From NCBI GenBank assembly GCA_937139605.1, contig CAKZQG010000007.1, positions 1 to 64,000 of the forward strand: DNA of 64,000 nucleotides, read 5' to 3'. The DNA is from an uncultured bacterium (GTDB lineage Bacteria > DRYD01). Positions 27,734 through 37,457 of the stretch are shown in pieces. The position numbers and the translations under genes were made by a program. Below the pieces are notes generated by a model. The model did no database searches. It was given only the letters and a program-made list of their open reading frames with translations, and was not told the DNA's origin. How positions within the stretch are numbered: position 1 is the first letter of the stretch; the number at the start of each line of letters is the position of its first letter.

Positions 27734-28930
27734 TTAAATAATTAATAAAACTAGAAAGTTAAGGAGATTCCAAAAAGAATGAACCCAAAAATTAAAATAT
27801 AAATTCCTATACCTTAAATAAATATAGTTTAAATAAACAGAGAAAAAGAAAATAAAAATAAGAGTTAAAACATTTTCAAAATGAACTAAACTAAAAACTA
27901 ATGCTCCTAAAAATATTACTAGATTTTTATCAAATATAAAACTTTCTAAATAATTAATTAAATAATACCTAAAGATAATCTCTTCTAACATTGGAATAAA
28001 CAAAACTAATCCCCAAAAAATAAAAAATAATTCCCAAAAATTAGATAATAATACATATACAATTATTAAATTATTACTTTCATAATTAAAAAATAAATTA
28101 CTTAAAAAGACAATGAAAAAAAACAATATAATAAAAACTATATTTTTTTTTAGATTAATATTATTATGAAATTTATAAAAAAATTGAGAAATTATTTTTT
28201 TAAAATCTAAATAAAATAACAAAAACAAAAACAAAATATAGCTCAAAACAAAAACGCTGAATACAAAAATAATAAAAAGTAAATAATTATTAAGATAACT
28301 TTTAAAAGAATTTAGAATAAAATTATAAAAAAGTGGGTAAAAAAATCCCATAAAAATAAAGAAACTAAAAAAAATAAAATAAAAACTCAAAAAAATTTGC
28401 TCTTTACTTGATAAATCTTTCTTTAAAATAAAATCATACAACACATTTAATAAAAATTTAAAAAACTTTATACCCAAAAAATACAAAAAAACAAATAAAC
28501 TCAAAAGTAATATCTTATAAAAAATAGTAAAATTAATTAATTCTAATTTAAAAGGTAAATCAAAACTAAAAATTGAATTTAATTTTTTTTGATTTAAGTT
28601 AGAATTTTTATTATTTTTAATACTTTTAAGACCACCATCTAAATTTGATAGTTTATAATCAACAATAAGCAAAATTTTATAGTATATAAATTTTTCAGAA
28701 AAATCACTAGAAATAGCATACTCCTTTTCATATTTTTTTTTAAATAAATTTAAATCCAAATTGTTATAATCAAAAGAGTATAATTTTTTAATATCTTTGA
28801 TTAATTCTTGATTTTTTTTTAAATTATAAGACAAAAAAATATGATAAATAAAAATCAGAAATAATAAAAATAAAGCAAAAGAGAAAAATTTAATAAAATA
28901 ATTAAAATCTATAATTTTTTTTAATATCAT
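27734..28930 (-). CDS. CPBP-family intramembrane glutamic protease
   Basis: 398 residues. The C-terminal half has the CPBP/Abi motifs EEIIFR (catalytic Glu pair and Arg), FSLVHFEN (His) and NFWVHSFWNLLN (His, Asn), in the order and spacing of Rce1-like proteases. At least eight membrane segments are seen. The N-terminal 120 residues hold a helix and a soluble Lys/Asn domain. It should cleave in the membrane, but the substrate is unknown. It ends a minus-strand group with the TPL-like gene. Confidence 0.82.
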   Translation of the reverse strand: MILKKIIDFNYFIKFFSFALFLLFLIFIYHIFLSYNLKKNQELIKDIKKLYSFDYNNLDLNLFKKKYEKEYAISSDFSEKFIYYKILLIVDYKLSNLDGGLKSIKNNKNSNLNQKKLNSIFSFDLPFKLELINFTIFYKILLLSLFVFLYFLGIKFFKFLLNVLYDFILKKDLSSKEQIFLSFYFIFFSFFIFMGFFYPLFYNFILNSFKSYLNNYLLFIIFVFSVFVLSYILFLFLLFYLDFKKIISQFFYKFHNNINLKKNIVFIILFFFIVFLSNLFFNYESNNLIIVYVLLSNFWELFFIFWGLVLFIPMLEEIIFRYYLINYLESFIFDKNLVIFLGALVFSLVHFENVLTLIFIFFFSVYLNYIYLRYRNLYFNFWVHSFWNLLNFLVLLII

Positions 28931-28958
28931 TTATAAGGATTCTTATTTTTTATAATTG

Positions 28959-31646
28959 TTAAGTTATAAGAGTTTTAGGGCTTTTAATAGGTTTAAATTT
29001 AGCAGTAAAAAATCTAAGGAATGGTGGTTCATAAATTATTTCTAAGCCATTAAGTTTATCTTTATCTTTATAAACTTCAGAAATAACGTCAGCAACATAT
29101 TCCATATGTTGATTAGTATATACTCTACGGGGTATAGTTATTCTAACTAATTCCAATTCAGGGTATCTATTTTGCTTAGTAACAGGATCTCTTCCTGCAG
29201 AGACTATACCTCGTTCCATAGTTCTAACACCACCATAAAGATATACATAAGCAGCTAGTGCTTGAGCAGGGTAATTATCTTGCAAGATATGATTTAAAAA
29301 TTTTTTAGCATCTAAATATATAGCGTGCCCACCTATAGGCTCAACTATTGGGATAGATTTCTGTTTTAATAAATTCCCTAAATATCTAACTTGTTCTATT
29401 CTTTGTTTTAAATAATAGTAATTAGTCATTTCTTTTAGTCCGTAAGCAAGCATTGCTAAATCCCTATTATTTAATCCTCCATTAAAATAACTTCCTTCAA
29501 ATAAAGTAGTTAATTGTCTCATATGATTATACCATTTTGGATTTCTTACTAATATTAGACCACTTATATTAGTTAATGGATCCTTTTTAGAAGATATAGT
29601 AGCAGCATCAACATAACTCATCATTTCTCTTATTATTTCTTTTATTTCTTTATTTTCATAACCTTTTTCTCTTTCTTTTATAAAGAAAGCATTTTCTGCT
29701 ATCCTTGTAGCATCTAAAACTAATGGAATATTATATTCATCACATATTTCTTTTATTTTTTTTATATTTTCCATACTAACAGGTTGTCCACCAGCCATAT
29801 TAACGTTATTCTCTATACAGATATATGCTATATTATTATAATTTTTTTGAACAAATTCTTTAGTTTTTTGTATATCAAGATTCCCTTTAAAAGGGTAATC
29901 CGATTGTGGTATATAAGCTTCATCAACTATCAAATCCACAAATACTCCACCCGCATATTCCTGATGGAATCTTGTAGTAGTAAAATACATGTTATTAATT
30001 ACAAATTGGCCTTTTTTAATTAATGTTTGAGAAAGTATATGTTCAGCAGCTCTTCCTTGATGAGTAGGAATAAAATAATCAAATCCAAAGACTTCATAAA
30101 TACTTTCTTTTAATAAATTATAAGCACTATCTGATTGATATTTTATAGCCGCACTAAACTGATCATCACTTTGAGCACTCGTTCCACTATCCGTTAATAA
30201 ATCTATAAAAACATCTTTTGAATCCAATAAAAACGTATTATACCCTGCTTCCTCTAATTTAACCAATCTATACTCCTTATCTTTATTTGTAATAATTTCT
30301 ATCCCATTAAAATTATAAACAACATAATCTAATGGATTTATTTCTAAAACCTTAGGTAAATTTTTCCCCATAATAAGATCAAATTGTAATACTTGAAAAT
30401 CAACAGCATAATCTAATTTAGAATAGTCCTTAGACAATTCTGCTATATCAACCAATTTTAAATACTCTTTATCTTTATATTGATATAATTGTTGTAATGC
30501 TTTTATAAGTAGGTCATAATTTGCTTTTTGATATCTTCTGCTTGGAATATAAAAATAAATTTTATCATCAACACTTAACCCTCTACATTGAGCACTTAAA
30601 AATAATAATAAATTAAAGCTATAAGGATTCTGGATATGAATATAAAAATAATGGATATTAAAAATATCGCTAACTTCATAACCCAGCTCTTTAACACTAT
30701 TATACAAATAATTTATTTCTTGATATTTATAATCCCATATATTATAATTTTGTTCAAAATTAGAAGCTTGTATTATTCCTGTATGGATAATTTCCATATC
30801 TCTACCGGAAAGGCCGCCATATGTATGAAGTCCTTCAAAAGAAACAAGATACTGAGTTAATAATTCATATAAAGAGAAATCGTTAGTAAATATTAATGAA
30901 CCAGTACTTGCCATAATATCATTTTCTGCATCCATTATTATTAAATCAAAAATCTCCCCAAAATTTATTATTTTGTTTCTATAGTCTTTATAGTCTACTG
31001 TTTTAAAAATTTTTTTCATTAATAAATAAAAAGAAGAAAACACACTACTAAAATCCCCAATTAATTTAAATCCTGATTTTTTTATAAAATAAAGATCTTC
31101 TATTAAATTATTAAAATCTGCGATATCTTTTATCTCTTTTAATAAATTAGAAATTTCTAAAAATATAAAATTATTATCTTGATTGTTAATTTTATCTTGT
31201 TTTATAGAATAAATTAATTCTTTTAAGCTATACAAATTATAATCTATTTTTAGATAAGTAGCTAATTTAGTTAGGTAGTAATTTTGATAAGTAGTTTTAA
31301 TTGATTTAATATTTAATGAATGGAATAAAGTTTTAATTATTAGGTGTAAGGTTCCAATAAAGTTATGAGTAGGAATAACATAATCTTTATTAAAAATAGA
31401 TTTAATAGCGTTTTTAATATTAATAAAATTTTTAGCCCCAGCATATGCTTCATCTCCTAAAAATAAAGCAGCATATTGATTTTCACTTAGTGCATTTATA
31501 CTTAATGAGCTTAAATCAGTATATAAATAGTCATTTGGAATATTATTTATATTGTAAAAATACTGTTTAGCGACAGCTAATTTCTCTTGATAATCCAATT
31601 TTTTAGGAAAATTAACTATTTTAGCTTTAAATGGTTGTACCATCAT
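28959..31646 (-). CDS. Tandem tyrosine phenol-lyase-like protein with a dead N-terminal copy
   Basis: 895 residues, twice the normal length of tryptophanase or tyrosine phenol-lyase (TPL, about 456). Residues 430-895 form a TPL copy: DSKDVFIDLLTDSGT, HQGRAAE (529-535), NMYFTTTRFHQ with Phe555 and Thr556, DATRIAEN (645-652), ISSKKDPL with PLP Lys688, MERGIVSAGR with Arg812. Thr556 and Arg812 match the residues that favour tyrosine over tryptophan. Residues 1-430 are a second, decayed copy: it keeps GDEAYAG (64-70) and YGGLSGRDM (286-294), but PTHQGR has become PTHNFI and the KK pair is Glu241-Asn242. In the C-copy the GDEAYAG loop is itself shortened to SDSAYN. The double ATG follows AAAGGAGG and overlaps the upstream stop. 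Confidence 0.85.
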   Translation of the reverse strand: MMVQPFKAKIVNFPKKLDYQEKLAVAKQYFYNINNIPNDYLYTDLSSLSINALSENQYAALFLGDEAYAGAKNFINIKNAIKSIFNKDYVIPTHNFIGTLHLIIKTLFHSLNIKSIKTTYQNYYLTKLATYLKIDYNLYSLKELIYSIKQDKINNQDNNFIFLEISNLLKEIKDIADFNNLIEDLYFIKKSGFKLIGDFSSVFSSFYLLMKKIFKTVDYKDYRNKIINFGEIFDLIIMDAENDIMASTGSLIFTNDFSLYELLTQYLVSFEGLHTYGGLSGRDMEIIHTGIIQASNFEQNYNIWDYKYQEINYLYNSVKELGYEVSDIFNIHYFYIHIQNPYSFNLLLFLSAQCRGLSVDDKIYFYIPSRRYQKANYDLLIKALQQLYQYKDKEYLKLVDIAELSKDYSKLDYAVDFQVLQFDLIMGKNLPKVLEINPLDYVVYNFNGIEIITNKDKEYRLVKLEEAGYNTFLLDSKDVFIDLLTDSGTSAQSDDQFSAAIKYQSDSAYNLLKESIYEVFGFDYFIPTHQGRAAEHILSQTLIKKGQFVINNMYFTTTRFHQEYAGGVFVDLIVDEAYIPQSDYPFKGNLDIQKTKEFVQKNYNNIAYICIENNVNMAGGQPVSMENIKKIKEICDEYNIPLVLDATRIAENAFFIKEREKGYENKEIKEIIREMMSYVDAATISSKKDPLTNISGLILVRNPKWYNHMRQLTTLFEGSYFNGGLNNRDLAMLAYGLKEMTNYYYLKQRIEQVRYLGNLLKQKSIPIVEPIGGHAIYLDAKKFLNHILQDNYPAQALAAYVYLYGGVRTMERGIVSAGRDPVTKQNRYPELELVRITIPRRVYTNQHMEYVADVISEVYKDKDKLNGLEIIYEPPFLRFFTAKFKPIKSPKTLIT

Positions 31647-32341
31647 TATTTTTTTCCTCCTTTATTATTTATTCTTTTTAAATTCACCAATATACTAGCA
31701 CCACCTATATTTAATTTATTATTATTAGTTAATTCTTTATTTACAGTTAAATCATTATATCTCAAATTCATTTTTATATTATCTATTTCATTATCCTTTA
31801 TGTTTAAATTAATTTCAGCAATATTTATAATTTCATTTTTATATATCTCCTTAAAACTAAGAATACTATATTTTTTTTTATCCACTAAATTTATTAACAA
31901 AATAGAATTATTGAAAAATACTTTTTTAGGAATTCTATTATCATTTATTTTTATTTTAGGTTCTCTTTTATAAAAATTATAAACTAATGAAACATAATAA
32001 AATGGGTAAAAATAACTATCAAATTTTATATTATTTTCACTTTTATAAATATTATTAACTTCATTTATTTTACTATTAATATTTTGATAAAAATTAGCAG
32101 AAATTTTGATTAATTCATTATCTATTTCCTTATAGATAACATAATTAGCTTTATTAATTTTAATATCTATAGAGTTTTTATTTATTTTAAAAAATAAATA
32201 ACCATAAGAACTTATGAAATATTTTTCATTATTAACAATAAAATATTGTTTTAAATCATAATTATATAAATCACTACCTAAAACAATCTTAAAAACAAAA
32301 ACAAAAACAAAAATAAATTTGAAAAAATCTTTTTTAAACAT
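31646..32341 (-). CDS. Hypothetical exported protein
   Basis: 231 residues with an N-terminal signal-like segment (MFKKDFFKFIFVFVFVFKIVLG, with the F-V repeat coded by an AAAAAC-type hexamer run) and a probable cleavage near residue 22. The rest is Asn/Ile/Lys-rich and beta-like, without known motifs. Its TAA overlaps the ATG of the TPL-like gene, so the two are translationally coupled. The coupling may mean that it helps the TPL-like enzyme or just shares its operon with fmt. Confidence 0.6.
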   Translation of the reverse strand: MFKKDFFKFIFVFVFVFKIVLGSDLYNYDLKQYFIVNNEKYFISSYGYLFFKINKNSIDIKINKANYVIYKEIDNELIKISANFYQNINSKINEVNNIYKSENNIKFDSYFYPFYYVSLVYNFYKREPKIKINDNRIPKKVFFNNSILLINLVDKKKYSILSFKEIYKNEIINIAEINLNIKDNEIDNIKMNLRYNDLTVNKELTNNNKLNIGGASILVNLKRINNKGGKK

Positions 32342-32361
32342 AATTATTTTTTATAATATCA

Positions 32362-33318
32362 TTATTTATAATATCCGTTAATAAAGTCTATACTTTTGGT
32401 GGTTTTTTTATTAGGTAATTGTAATTCTTTTATTTCTAAGAACTCATTTTTAGAGTTAATTAAAAATAACCTATTATTTATTACTTTAAAAAATGGGAAA
32501 TCGGGATTATGTTTTATAAATTTAACATTTTCAATTGCATTATTATATATAATATTAGTTTTTTGGATTTTTATTCTTATAGAATTATTTTCTATATAAG
32601 CATTAGGATAGAATGCTTTTACTTTATTATGGATTGTTTTTATATCTTCATTTAAATTTAGTTTTAAATCTTGATCATTAATTTTTTTAGTATATGTAGC
32701 AAACTCATTAACTTGATCAATTAAAGTTAGTTTATTCTCTTTATATATTTTAAAAAATCTATCAAAAAGCTCAGGTATTAATTGTATTATCTTGTTTTTT
32801 AATGTATAAGAATTATCTTCTTCTTCAATTTTAACTATTTTTTGAATTATTATTTTCCCAGCATCAACTTCTTTAGATAATAAACATATAGTTATTCCTG
32901 TAAGTTTTTCATTATTAAGGATAGCATATTCAATAGGAGAAGGCCCTCTATAAAAAGGTAGTAAAGAAGGATGAATATTTATAAAAATCTTTGGAAGATT
33001 TATAAAATTCTCAGGAACTATTAATCCAATATCACAAACTATAGCTATTTCACTATTAGCTAATAAATTTGATAAATCTTGTTTTCTAATTTCATCTAAT
33101 TTTTTAAAGCTACTTATTTCTATTAAATTTACTTCATTTAATAAATTATTTCTAATTAAATATTCTTTAATAGCAGTCGGTTTAGGTTTATATCCTCTAT
33201 TGGCTAATCTATCCTCTTTTGTTATTATGTTAATAGTTTTATAAAATTTTTTATAGAAATTTATTAAATGATGAACTAATTTAATTCCCAGTGTTCCACT
33301 TCCCAAAAAAGTAATCAT
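32362..33318 (-). CDS. fmt: Methionyl-tRNA formyltransferase
   Basis: 318 residues. The N-terminal formyltransferase domain has NIHPSLLPFYRGPSPI (catalytic Asn and His) and SKEVDAGKI (catalytic Asp); the C-terminal OB-like domain (about 210-318) matches the tRNA-binding part of Fmt. It formylates initiator Met-tRNA with 10-formyl-tetrahydrofolate. It lies 32 bp after dapA. The Rossmann start (ITFLGSGTLG) is normal. Confidence 0.9.
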   Translation of the reverse strand: MITFLGSGTLGIKLVHHLINFYKKFYKTINIITKEDRLANRGYKPKPTAIKEYLIRNNLLNEVNLIEISSFKKLDEIRKQDLSNLLANSEIAIVCDIGLIVPENFINLPKIFINIHPSLLPFYRGPSPIEYAILNNEKLTGITICLLSKEVDAGKIIIQKIVKIEEEDNSYTLKNKIIQLIPELFDRFFKIYKENKLTLIDQVNEFATYTKKINDQDLKLNLNEDIKTIHNKVKAFYPNAYIENNSIRIKIQKTNIIYNNAIENVKFIKHNPDFPFFKVINNRLFLINSKNEFLEIKELQLPNKKTTKSIDFINGYYK

Positions 33319-33350
33319 AATTAAAAAAATAATCTCAGTTTAGTATTCAG

Positions 33351-34271
33351 TTATACTTTTGTTAATAAATTAAGGTTATTAAGGGTTTTAAGGATAAGCT
33401 CTTTTTCTTTGTCATTAGCTTTTCTTAAAGGTTTTCTTAGGTTATTAACATCAAAACCTAAGAATTCCATCGCTTGTTTTACTGGGATTGGATTCGTTGT
33501 TATAAATAATACATTAAATAAGTCATAATACTTATAGTGTATGTCATAACTTAGGTTAGGGTTATTTTTGAACTCTTTTATCATTTGTTTTAATTCTTTA
33601 CCTATTAAATGAGAAGCAACAGATACAACTCCATATGCTCCTAAGCTTATTAAAGGTAATGTCAAAATATCATCCCCACTGTAAATGAAAAATTTACTAT
33701 CTAAATTATTTTTTATTAGTTTAGCTTTTATTTCTATTACTTTAGATATATCACTATGTGATTGCTTTAAAGCGATTATATTATTTATTTTAGCTAATTC
33801 AACTATAGTATCTGGAGCTAAATCTACACCAGTTCTTGAAGGAATATTATATATCATTATATTTTTGTCAGTATTAATTGATAAGTTATAAAAATAATCA
33901 TATAATGCATCTTGGGGAGGTTTATTATAATAAGGAGTAGTTATTAAATATCCATCAAGTTTTATTTTATTTAATTCTTCTAATTCTTTAAGAGCTTTTT
34001 CATAGTTATTTGAAGATATATTTGCTATTACAGGTAAAGACGTATTTTCTTTAACAAATTTAGCTATTTCTATTTTTTCATCTAAGCTTAGGGTTGGGGA
34101 TTCTCCTGTTGTTCCAAATACTAATATACTGTCTGTATGATCTTCTAAATGAGATATTAACTTTTTAAATTCTGTAAAATTGATTTTAAAATCTTTATCA
34201 AAAGGAGTTATACAAGCTGTAATAACATGTCCCCATTTATTTTCTGGTTTATAATTATTTTTATAATCCAT
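33351..34271 (-). CDS. dapA: 4-hydroxy-tetrahydrodipicolinate synthase
   Basis: 306 residues: GTTGESPTLS (pyruvate site), YNIPSRTG with the catalytic Tyr, ALKQSHSD with the Schiff-base Lys, and GYL in the TIM barrel. DapA condenses pyruvate and aspartate semialdehyde on the way to lysine and meso-DAP. DapF at 39330 belongs to the same route. A TAAGGAATTT element lies about 60 bp upstream of the start and a GGGGGTG site precedes the ATG. Confidence 0.93.
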   Translation of the reverse strand: MDYKNNYKPENKWGHVITACITPFDKDFKINFTEFKKLISHLEDHTDSILVFGTTGESPTLSLDEKIEIAKFVKENTSLPVIANISSNNYEKALKELEELNKIKLDGYLITTPYYNKPPQDALYDYFYNLSINTDKNIMIYNIPSRTGVDLAPDTIVELAKINNIIALKQSHSDISKVIEIKAKLIKNNLDSKFFIYSGDDILTLPLISLGAYGVVSVASHLIGKELKQMIKEFKNNPNLSYDIHYKYYDLFNVLFITTNPIPVKQAMEFLGFDVNNLRKPLRKANDKEKELILKTLNNLNLLTKV

Positions 34272-34415
34272 AAAAACACCCCCTTACAATATTACTATTT
34301 TTTAAATAAAACATAATACCTGTTTTTAAATTCCTTAAAAAATTAAAAAAAATTTAAATTAAATTACTTTTTATAAATTAAACTTTGTAAAATTTTTGTT
34401 AATTTTTATTAAAAC

Positions 34416-34440
34416 CCTAAGGAACTAAAAAAAAATTTTC
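34416..34440 (+). promoter_or_regulatory. CCTAAGGAACTA motif, copy 2
   Basis: CCTAAGGAACTA plus an A-run and TTTTC; identical in its first 12 bases to the copy at 4916. It lies 45 bp before the 34485 gene start. See the copy-1 entry for the inference. Confidence 0.35.
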
Positions 34441-34484
34441 TAAAATAAATAAGGGGATAAAAAATACTATGGAGGGAGATTATA

Positions 34485-35342
34485 ATGAATTTTATTTTAA
34501 AGAAAAATAAAAAAGGCACCGTTATTTTATTGTCTTTATTCCTTATATTTTTTACAGTTTCAATTATTGGAATAATCTATTCATATAACAAAAGAATATT
34601 TCAATTAGCTAAACAAGAAAGAGATAATTATAAAGTCTTTAAGAAAAAATTCGATGATATTTTTACAAATCTATACATAGTTGATTTGATTGAAAAAGAC
34701 AATTGGACTGGGCAAGGTATTGAAAATTTAAGTTTTATTCAAGGAACAAGTATAGATTTTAGTTACACTTATAATTACACTGGCAATAGAACTTCTTCTT
34801 CTATAAACATTAGTGGTTCATTTCCTACTGAAAATACTTTTTCAGTTGCAGGAAAATCTTTTGATATATCATCAACAGTAAATAATCTCAAAAATTTAAG
34901 AAATGAAATAGCAGACAAATTAAATAGTGCCGAAGCAAAAAATGAAATAGAAAATGATTTAAAAAATCTTTTAGGTAATGATATATTATTTACAAAATTT
35001 GAGCACCCTAATAATATTAATGATATAATTAATGACATAAAGAATGGGCAATCCAGAAAAATAGAATATACTATTGAATTCGAGAAAAAAATCAATATAC
35101 CTATTGAAAAAGGAAAAACAGAAGAAATAAAGAGAAAATACGAAATAAAATTAGAATATGAAGTAAGCATAACAGGACTACTAACAACTTACTACAATAA
35201 AACTTTTGAAGGAACTCCTAATTATGATATATATGGAAATGTGATAGATTACAGTTTTAACATAACTGATACTGCTAATGGAATAGTAGAATTAATTGCT
35301 TCTTCAAAAATAACGAGATTTGAAATAAAAAGGAGTGATTAA
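34485..35342 (+). CDS. PilX/GspK-like pilin-associated protein
   Basis: 285 residues. The N-terminus KKNKKGTVILLSLFLIFFTV is a class III-like leader with a hydrophobic helix and no Glu at +5, as in PilX and GspK-type minor pilins. The body is a soluble domain of about 240 residues with Thr/Asn-rich strands and a charged C-terminus (KRSD). It is followed by two prepilins in the same direction, with a 3-bp gap to the first. Assignment rests on the leader and on context. Confidence 0.7.
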   Translation: MNFILKKNKKGTVILLSLFLIFFTVSIIGIIYSYNKRIFQLAKQERDNYKVFKKKFDDIFTNLYIVDLIEKDNWTGQGIENLSFIQGTSIDFSYTYNYTGNRTSSSINISGSFPTENTFSVAGKSFDISSTVNNLKNLRNEIADKLNSAEAKNEIENDLKNLLGNDILFTKFEHPNNINDIINDIKNGQSRKIEYTIEFEKKINIPIEKGKTEEIKRKYEIKLEYEVSITGLLTTYYNKTFEGTPNYDIYGNVIDYSFNITDTANGIVELIASSKITRFEIKRSD

Positions 35343-35345
35343 AAA

Positions 35346-35843
35346 ATGAAACATAGAAATAGTTTTTCTTTAATAGAAATAGTAACAGCTATAGCAATAA
35401 TAACACTTTGTATAATAGCTTTATTATCTACTTATTACTCTATTTATAGATTACAGAATATGGTAATGTACAATAACATCCTCCAAAAAAAAGCAGAAAC
35501 ATTATTCTTTACTAAAATCTATCCTAATATAGATAATATATACTCAATTAAAGATTTGCTAAATGAAGATATTTATCTTAACACACTTATACAAGTAAAT
35601 TCAATAAAAGTAATACCTGCTACCACCGAAATTCCAACTATCAATATTTCAAAAGATAATGGTCTTCAAACTCTACATAAACAAAAAAAAGGAATTACAA
35701 TTAAAATAACATATACAATATTAAAAACTAAAGAACAAAAGGATACTGAAATTTTTTTACCAGTAGTTATTAACTTTTCTGCTCCTAGTAATCCTAGTAA
35801 TCCTAATTCTGAACCACGTTGGAAAATAACAAGATCTTTTTAA
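35346..35843 (+). CDS. Type IV prepilin-like protein
   Basis: 165 residues. The leader MKHRNS/FSLIEIVTAIA shows the usual FSLIE with Glu at +5, but Ser in place of Gly at the cleavage position, which some prepilin peptidases tolerate. The hydrophobic helix runs to about residue 30. It follows the PilX-like gene by three bases and carries AAAGGAGTG before its ATG. The Ser at -1 may slow processing. Confidence 0.8.
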   Translation: MKHRNSFSLIEIVTAIAIITLCIIALLSTYYSIYRLQNMVMYNNILQKKAETLFFTKIYPNIDNIYSIKDLLNEDIYLNTLIQVNSIKVIPATTEIPTINISKDNGLQTLHKQKKGITIKITYTILKTKEQKDTEIFLPVVINFSAPSNPSNPNSEPRWKITRSF

Positions 35844-35962
35844 TTTGACATAGAAAAAAACTTTTATATTTTTTGTGTATATAAATAAACATCTATAAAA
35901 AAATTAGCTTAGCATAACTTAAATAGCTAAGTGGCAAATTAAAAAATAAACAAACAAAGCTT

Positions 35963-36499
35963 ATGAAAAAAGGATTAAGTTTACCAGAAACAATAGTAAG
36001 TATAGCTATATTATCTTTGCTTGTAGCTATTATGGTACAGATAATATTATTTTACAATAAATTTCAAAGAGAAACGGCGTTTTTAACAACTGCAACCTTA
36101 GACGCTAAAGAAATTGGCATTAAAATAGAAAGATACATGATATTATCAAGATATATTGAAACCGAAAGAAAAAACAATAATGGATATACTTATATAATAA
36201 AATGTAAAGGAGATTCTGATAATCCGACATGCCCCCCAGAAAGTGAAATATGGTATATAAATAAAAACAATGAAAAACATAATCAAGTAGTAATATACGA
36301 TAATTTAATAAATACAAAAATAGAAAAAAAACTATCAAAAGAGATATATATGGTATTAAATGAATATAAAGATATAAATCCTCAGGTATTTGAAGTTAGT
36401 TTTTATGTTTATAACAAATATGCACAAAAATACAGAAACCTAAATAAAAAAATCTTAGCTTACTATATTTCAATAATAAAATGGAAAAAGATTCAATAA
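35963..36499 (+). CDS. Type IV prepilin-like protein
   Basis: 178 residues with a very short leader MKKG/LSLPETIVSIAIL; Glu is at +5. Helix to about residue 28, then a soluble head with a Cys pair (CKGDSDNPTC). It is separated from the preceding prepilin by 119 bp, which hold an AGCTAAG inverted repeat (CTTAGC...GCTAAG). No good ribosome site is seen before the ATG. Confidence 0.78.
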   Translation: MKKGLSLPETIVSIAILSLLVAIMVQIILFYNKFQRETAFLTTATLDAKEIGIKIERYMILSRYIETERKNNNGYTYIIKCKGDSDNPTCPPESEIWYINKNNEKHNQVVIYDNLINTKIEKKLSKEIYMVLNEYKDINPQVFEVSFYVYNKYAQKYRNLNKKILAYYISIIKWKKIQ

Positions 36500-36508
36500 A
36501 ATATCTTT

Positions 36509-37216
36509 TTATATTTTTTCAGGTATTTTATCCCAAATATCTTCCGTAAATAAATATATCTTTGGGATAGGAGGAATTGTAAATAAATTTAAAACATAAT
36601 CATCCAATTTTTCAATAGCAGGGAAATCTACAACATCTAAAGAATCAGATATCCAAGGGGTATATTTAGTTTTGTAATGTACAGGGATAGAAACAATTGA
36701 TTTTAATTGATCCATTAGAATTAAGAATTCTTTAAAATTAATAGTATAATCCCCGCCAGAAATAGGAGCAATCAAAATATCAGTAGTTCCAATAATTTTT
36801 AAATCTTGCTCTTTAAGTAGATGCCCTAAATCTCCACAATGGGTTATTTTAATACCATCTACATAAAAAGTCCAGATAGTATTAGGCCCTAGTTTTTTTC
36901 CTTCAAACTTATCATGAAAAGAAGGGATCGCTATAAATTCTATTAAATCATTAGTAGAAGTTTTTATTTCAAAAGAAGATACAAAATTAGTAGTTCGTTT
37001 TAAAGTTTTAGGTTGAATTTCTTTATCTTGGAATTTAACAGGCTTTATTAACCAATAGCCATTATGATCAGGATGCTCATGAGTAATTAATACTATTTCT
37101 GCACTAACTTCTGGATATTTCTTATTTACTTTTAAATGATATGGGTCTATAACTATTCTGTAACCTTTTTTTGATTCAATTAAAAAAGAAGAATGACCTA
37201 AATAATGTAATTTCAT
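36509..37216 (-). CDS. MBL-fold metallohydrolase (UPF0173-like)
   Basis: 235 residues with the metallo-beta-lactamase HxHxDH motif as THEHPDHNG, GHSS near the N-terminus and THCGDLGHL later, which supplies further ligands. The family groups with UPF0173/YtkL-like L-ascorbate-6-phosphate-lactonase relatives; the substrate is unknown. It converges on the pilin cluster with a 10-bp gap. A GGGGGATT site precedes the ATG. Confidence 0.85.
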   Translation of the reverse strand: MKLHYLGHSSFLIESKKGYRIVIDPYHLKVNKKYPEVSAEIVLITHEHPDHNGYWLIKPVKFQDKEIQPKTLKRTTNFVSSFEIKTSTNDLIEFIAIPSFHDKFEGKKLGPNTIWTFYVDGIKITHCGDLGHLLKEQDLKIIGTTDILIAPISGGDYTINFKEFLILMDQLKSIVSIPVHYKTKYTPWISDSLDVVDFPAIEKLDDYVLNLFTIPPIPKIYLFTEDIWDKIPEKI

Positions 37217-37457
37217 TTTTAATCCCCCTTTAATTGATAGAATATGTAGCTTCCTGTTTCATTATAATTATAATTCATTTTTAAAAAAATTTAATCTCTT
37301 CTATATTTTTTTTAACATTTTGTAGCATTTTTAGCTTCATAAAAGTTTCTAAACTTATCTACTTTTAACGTTTATAAATTCAGCAATCCTTATTATAGAT
37401 TCATCTCCATCTAAAATAAATACTTAATATTTAATATATATTTCTTGATGATATTTA

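Noticed and set aside
32280-32315. AAAAAC-type hexamer run as a phase-variation switch
   Set aside because: Six-base units do not shift the frame; it codes for the Phe-Val part of a signal segment.
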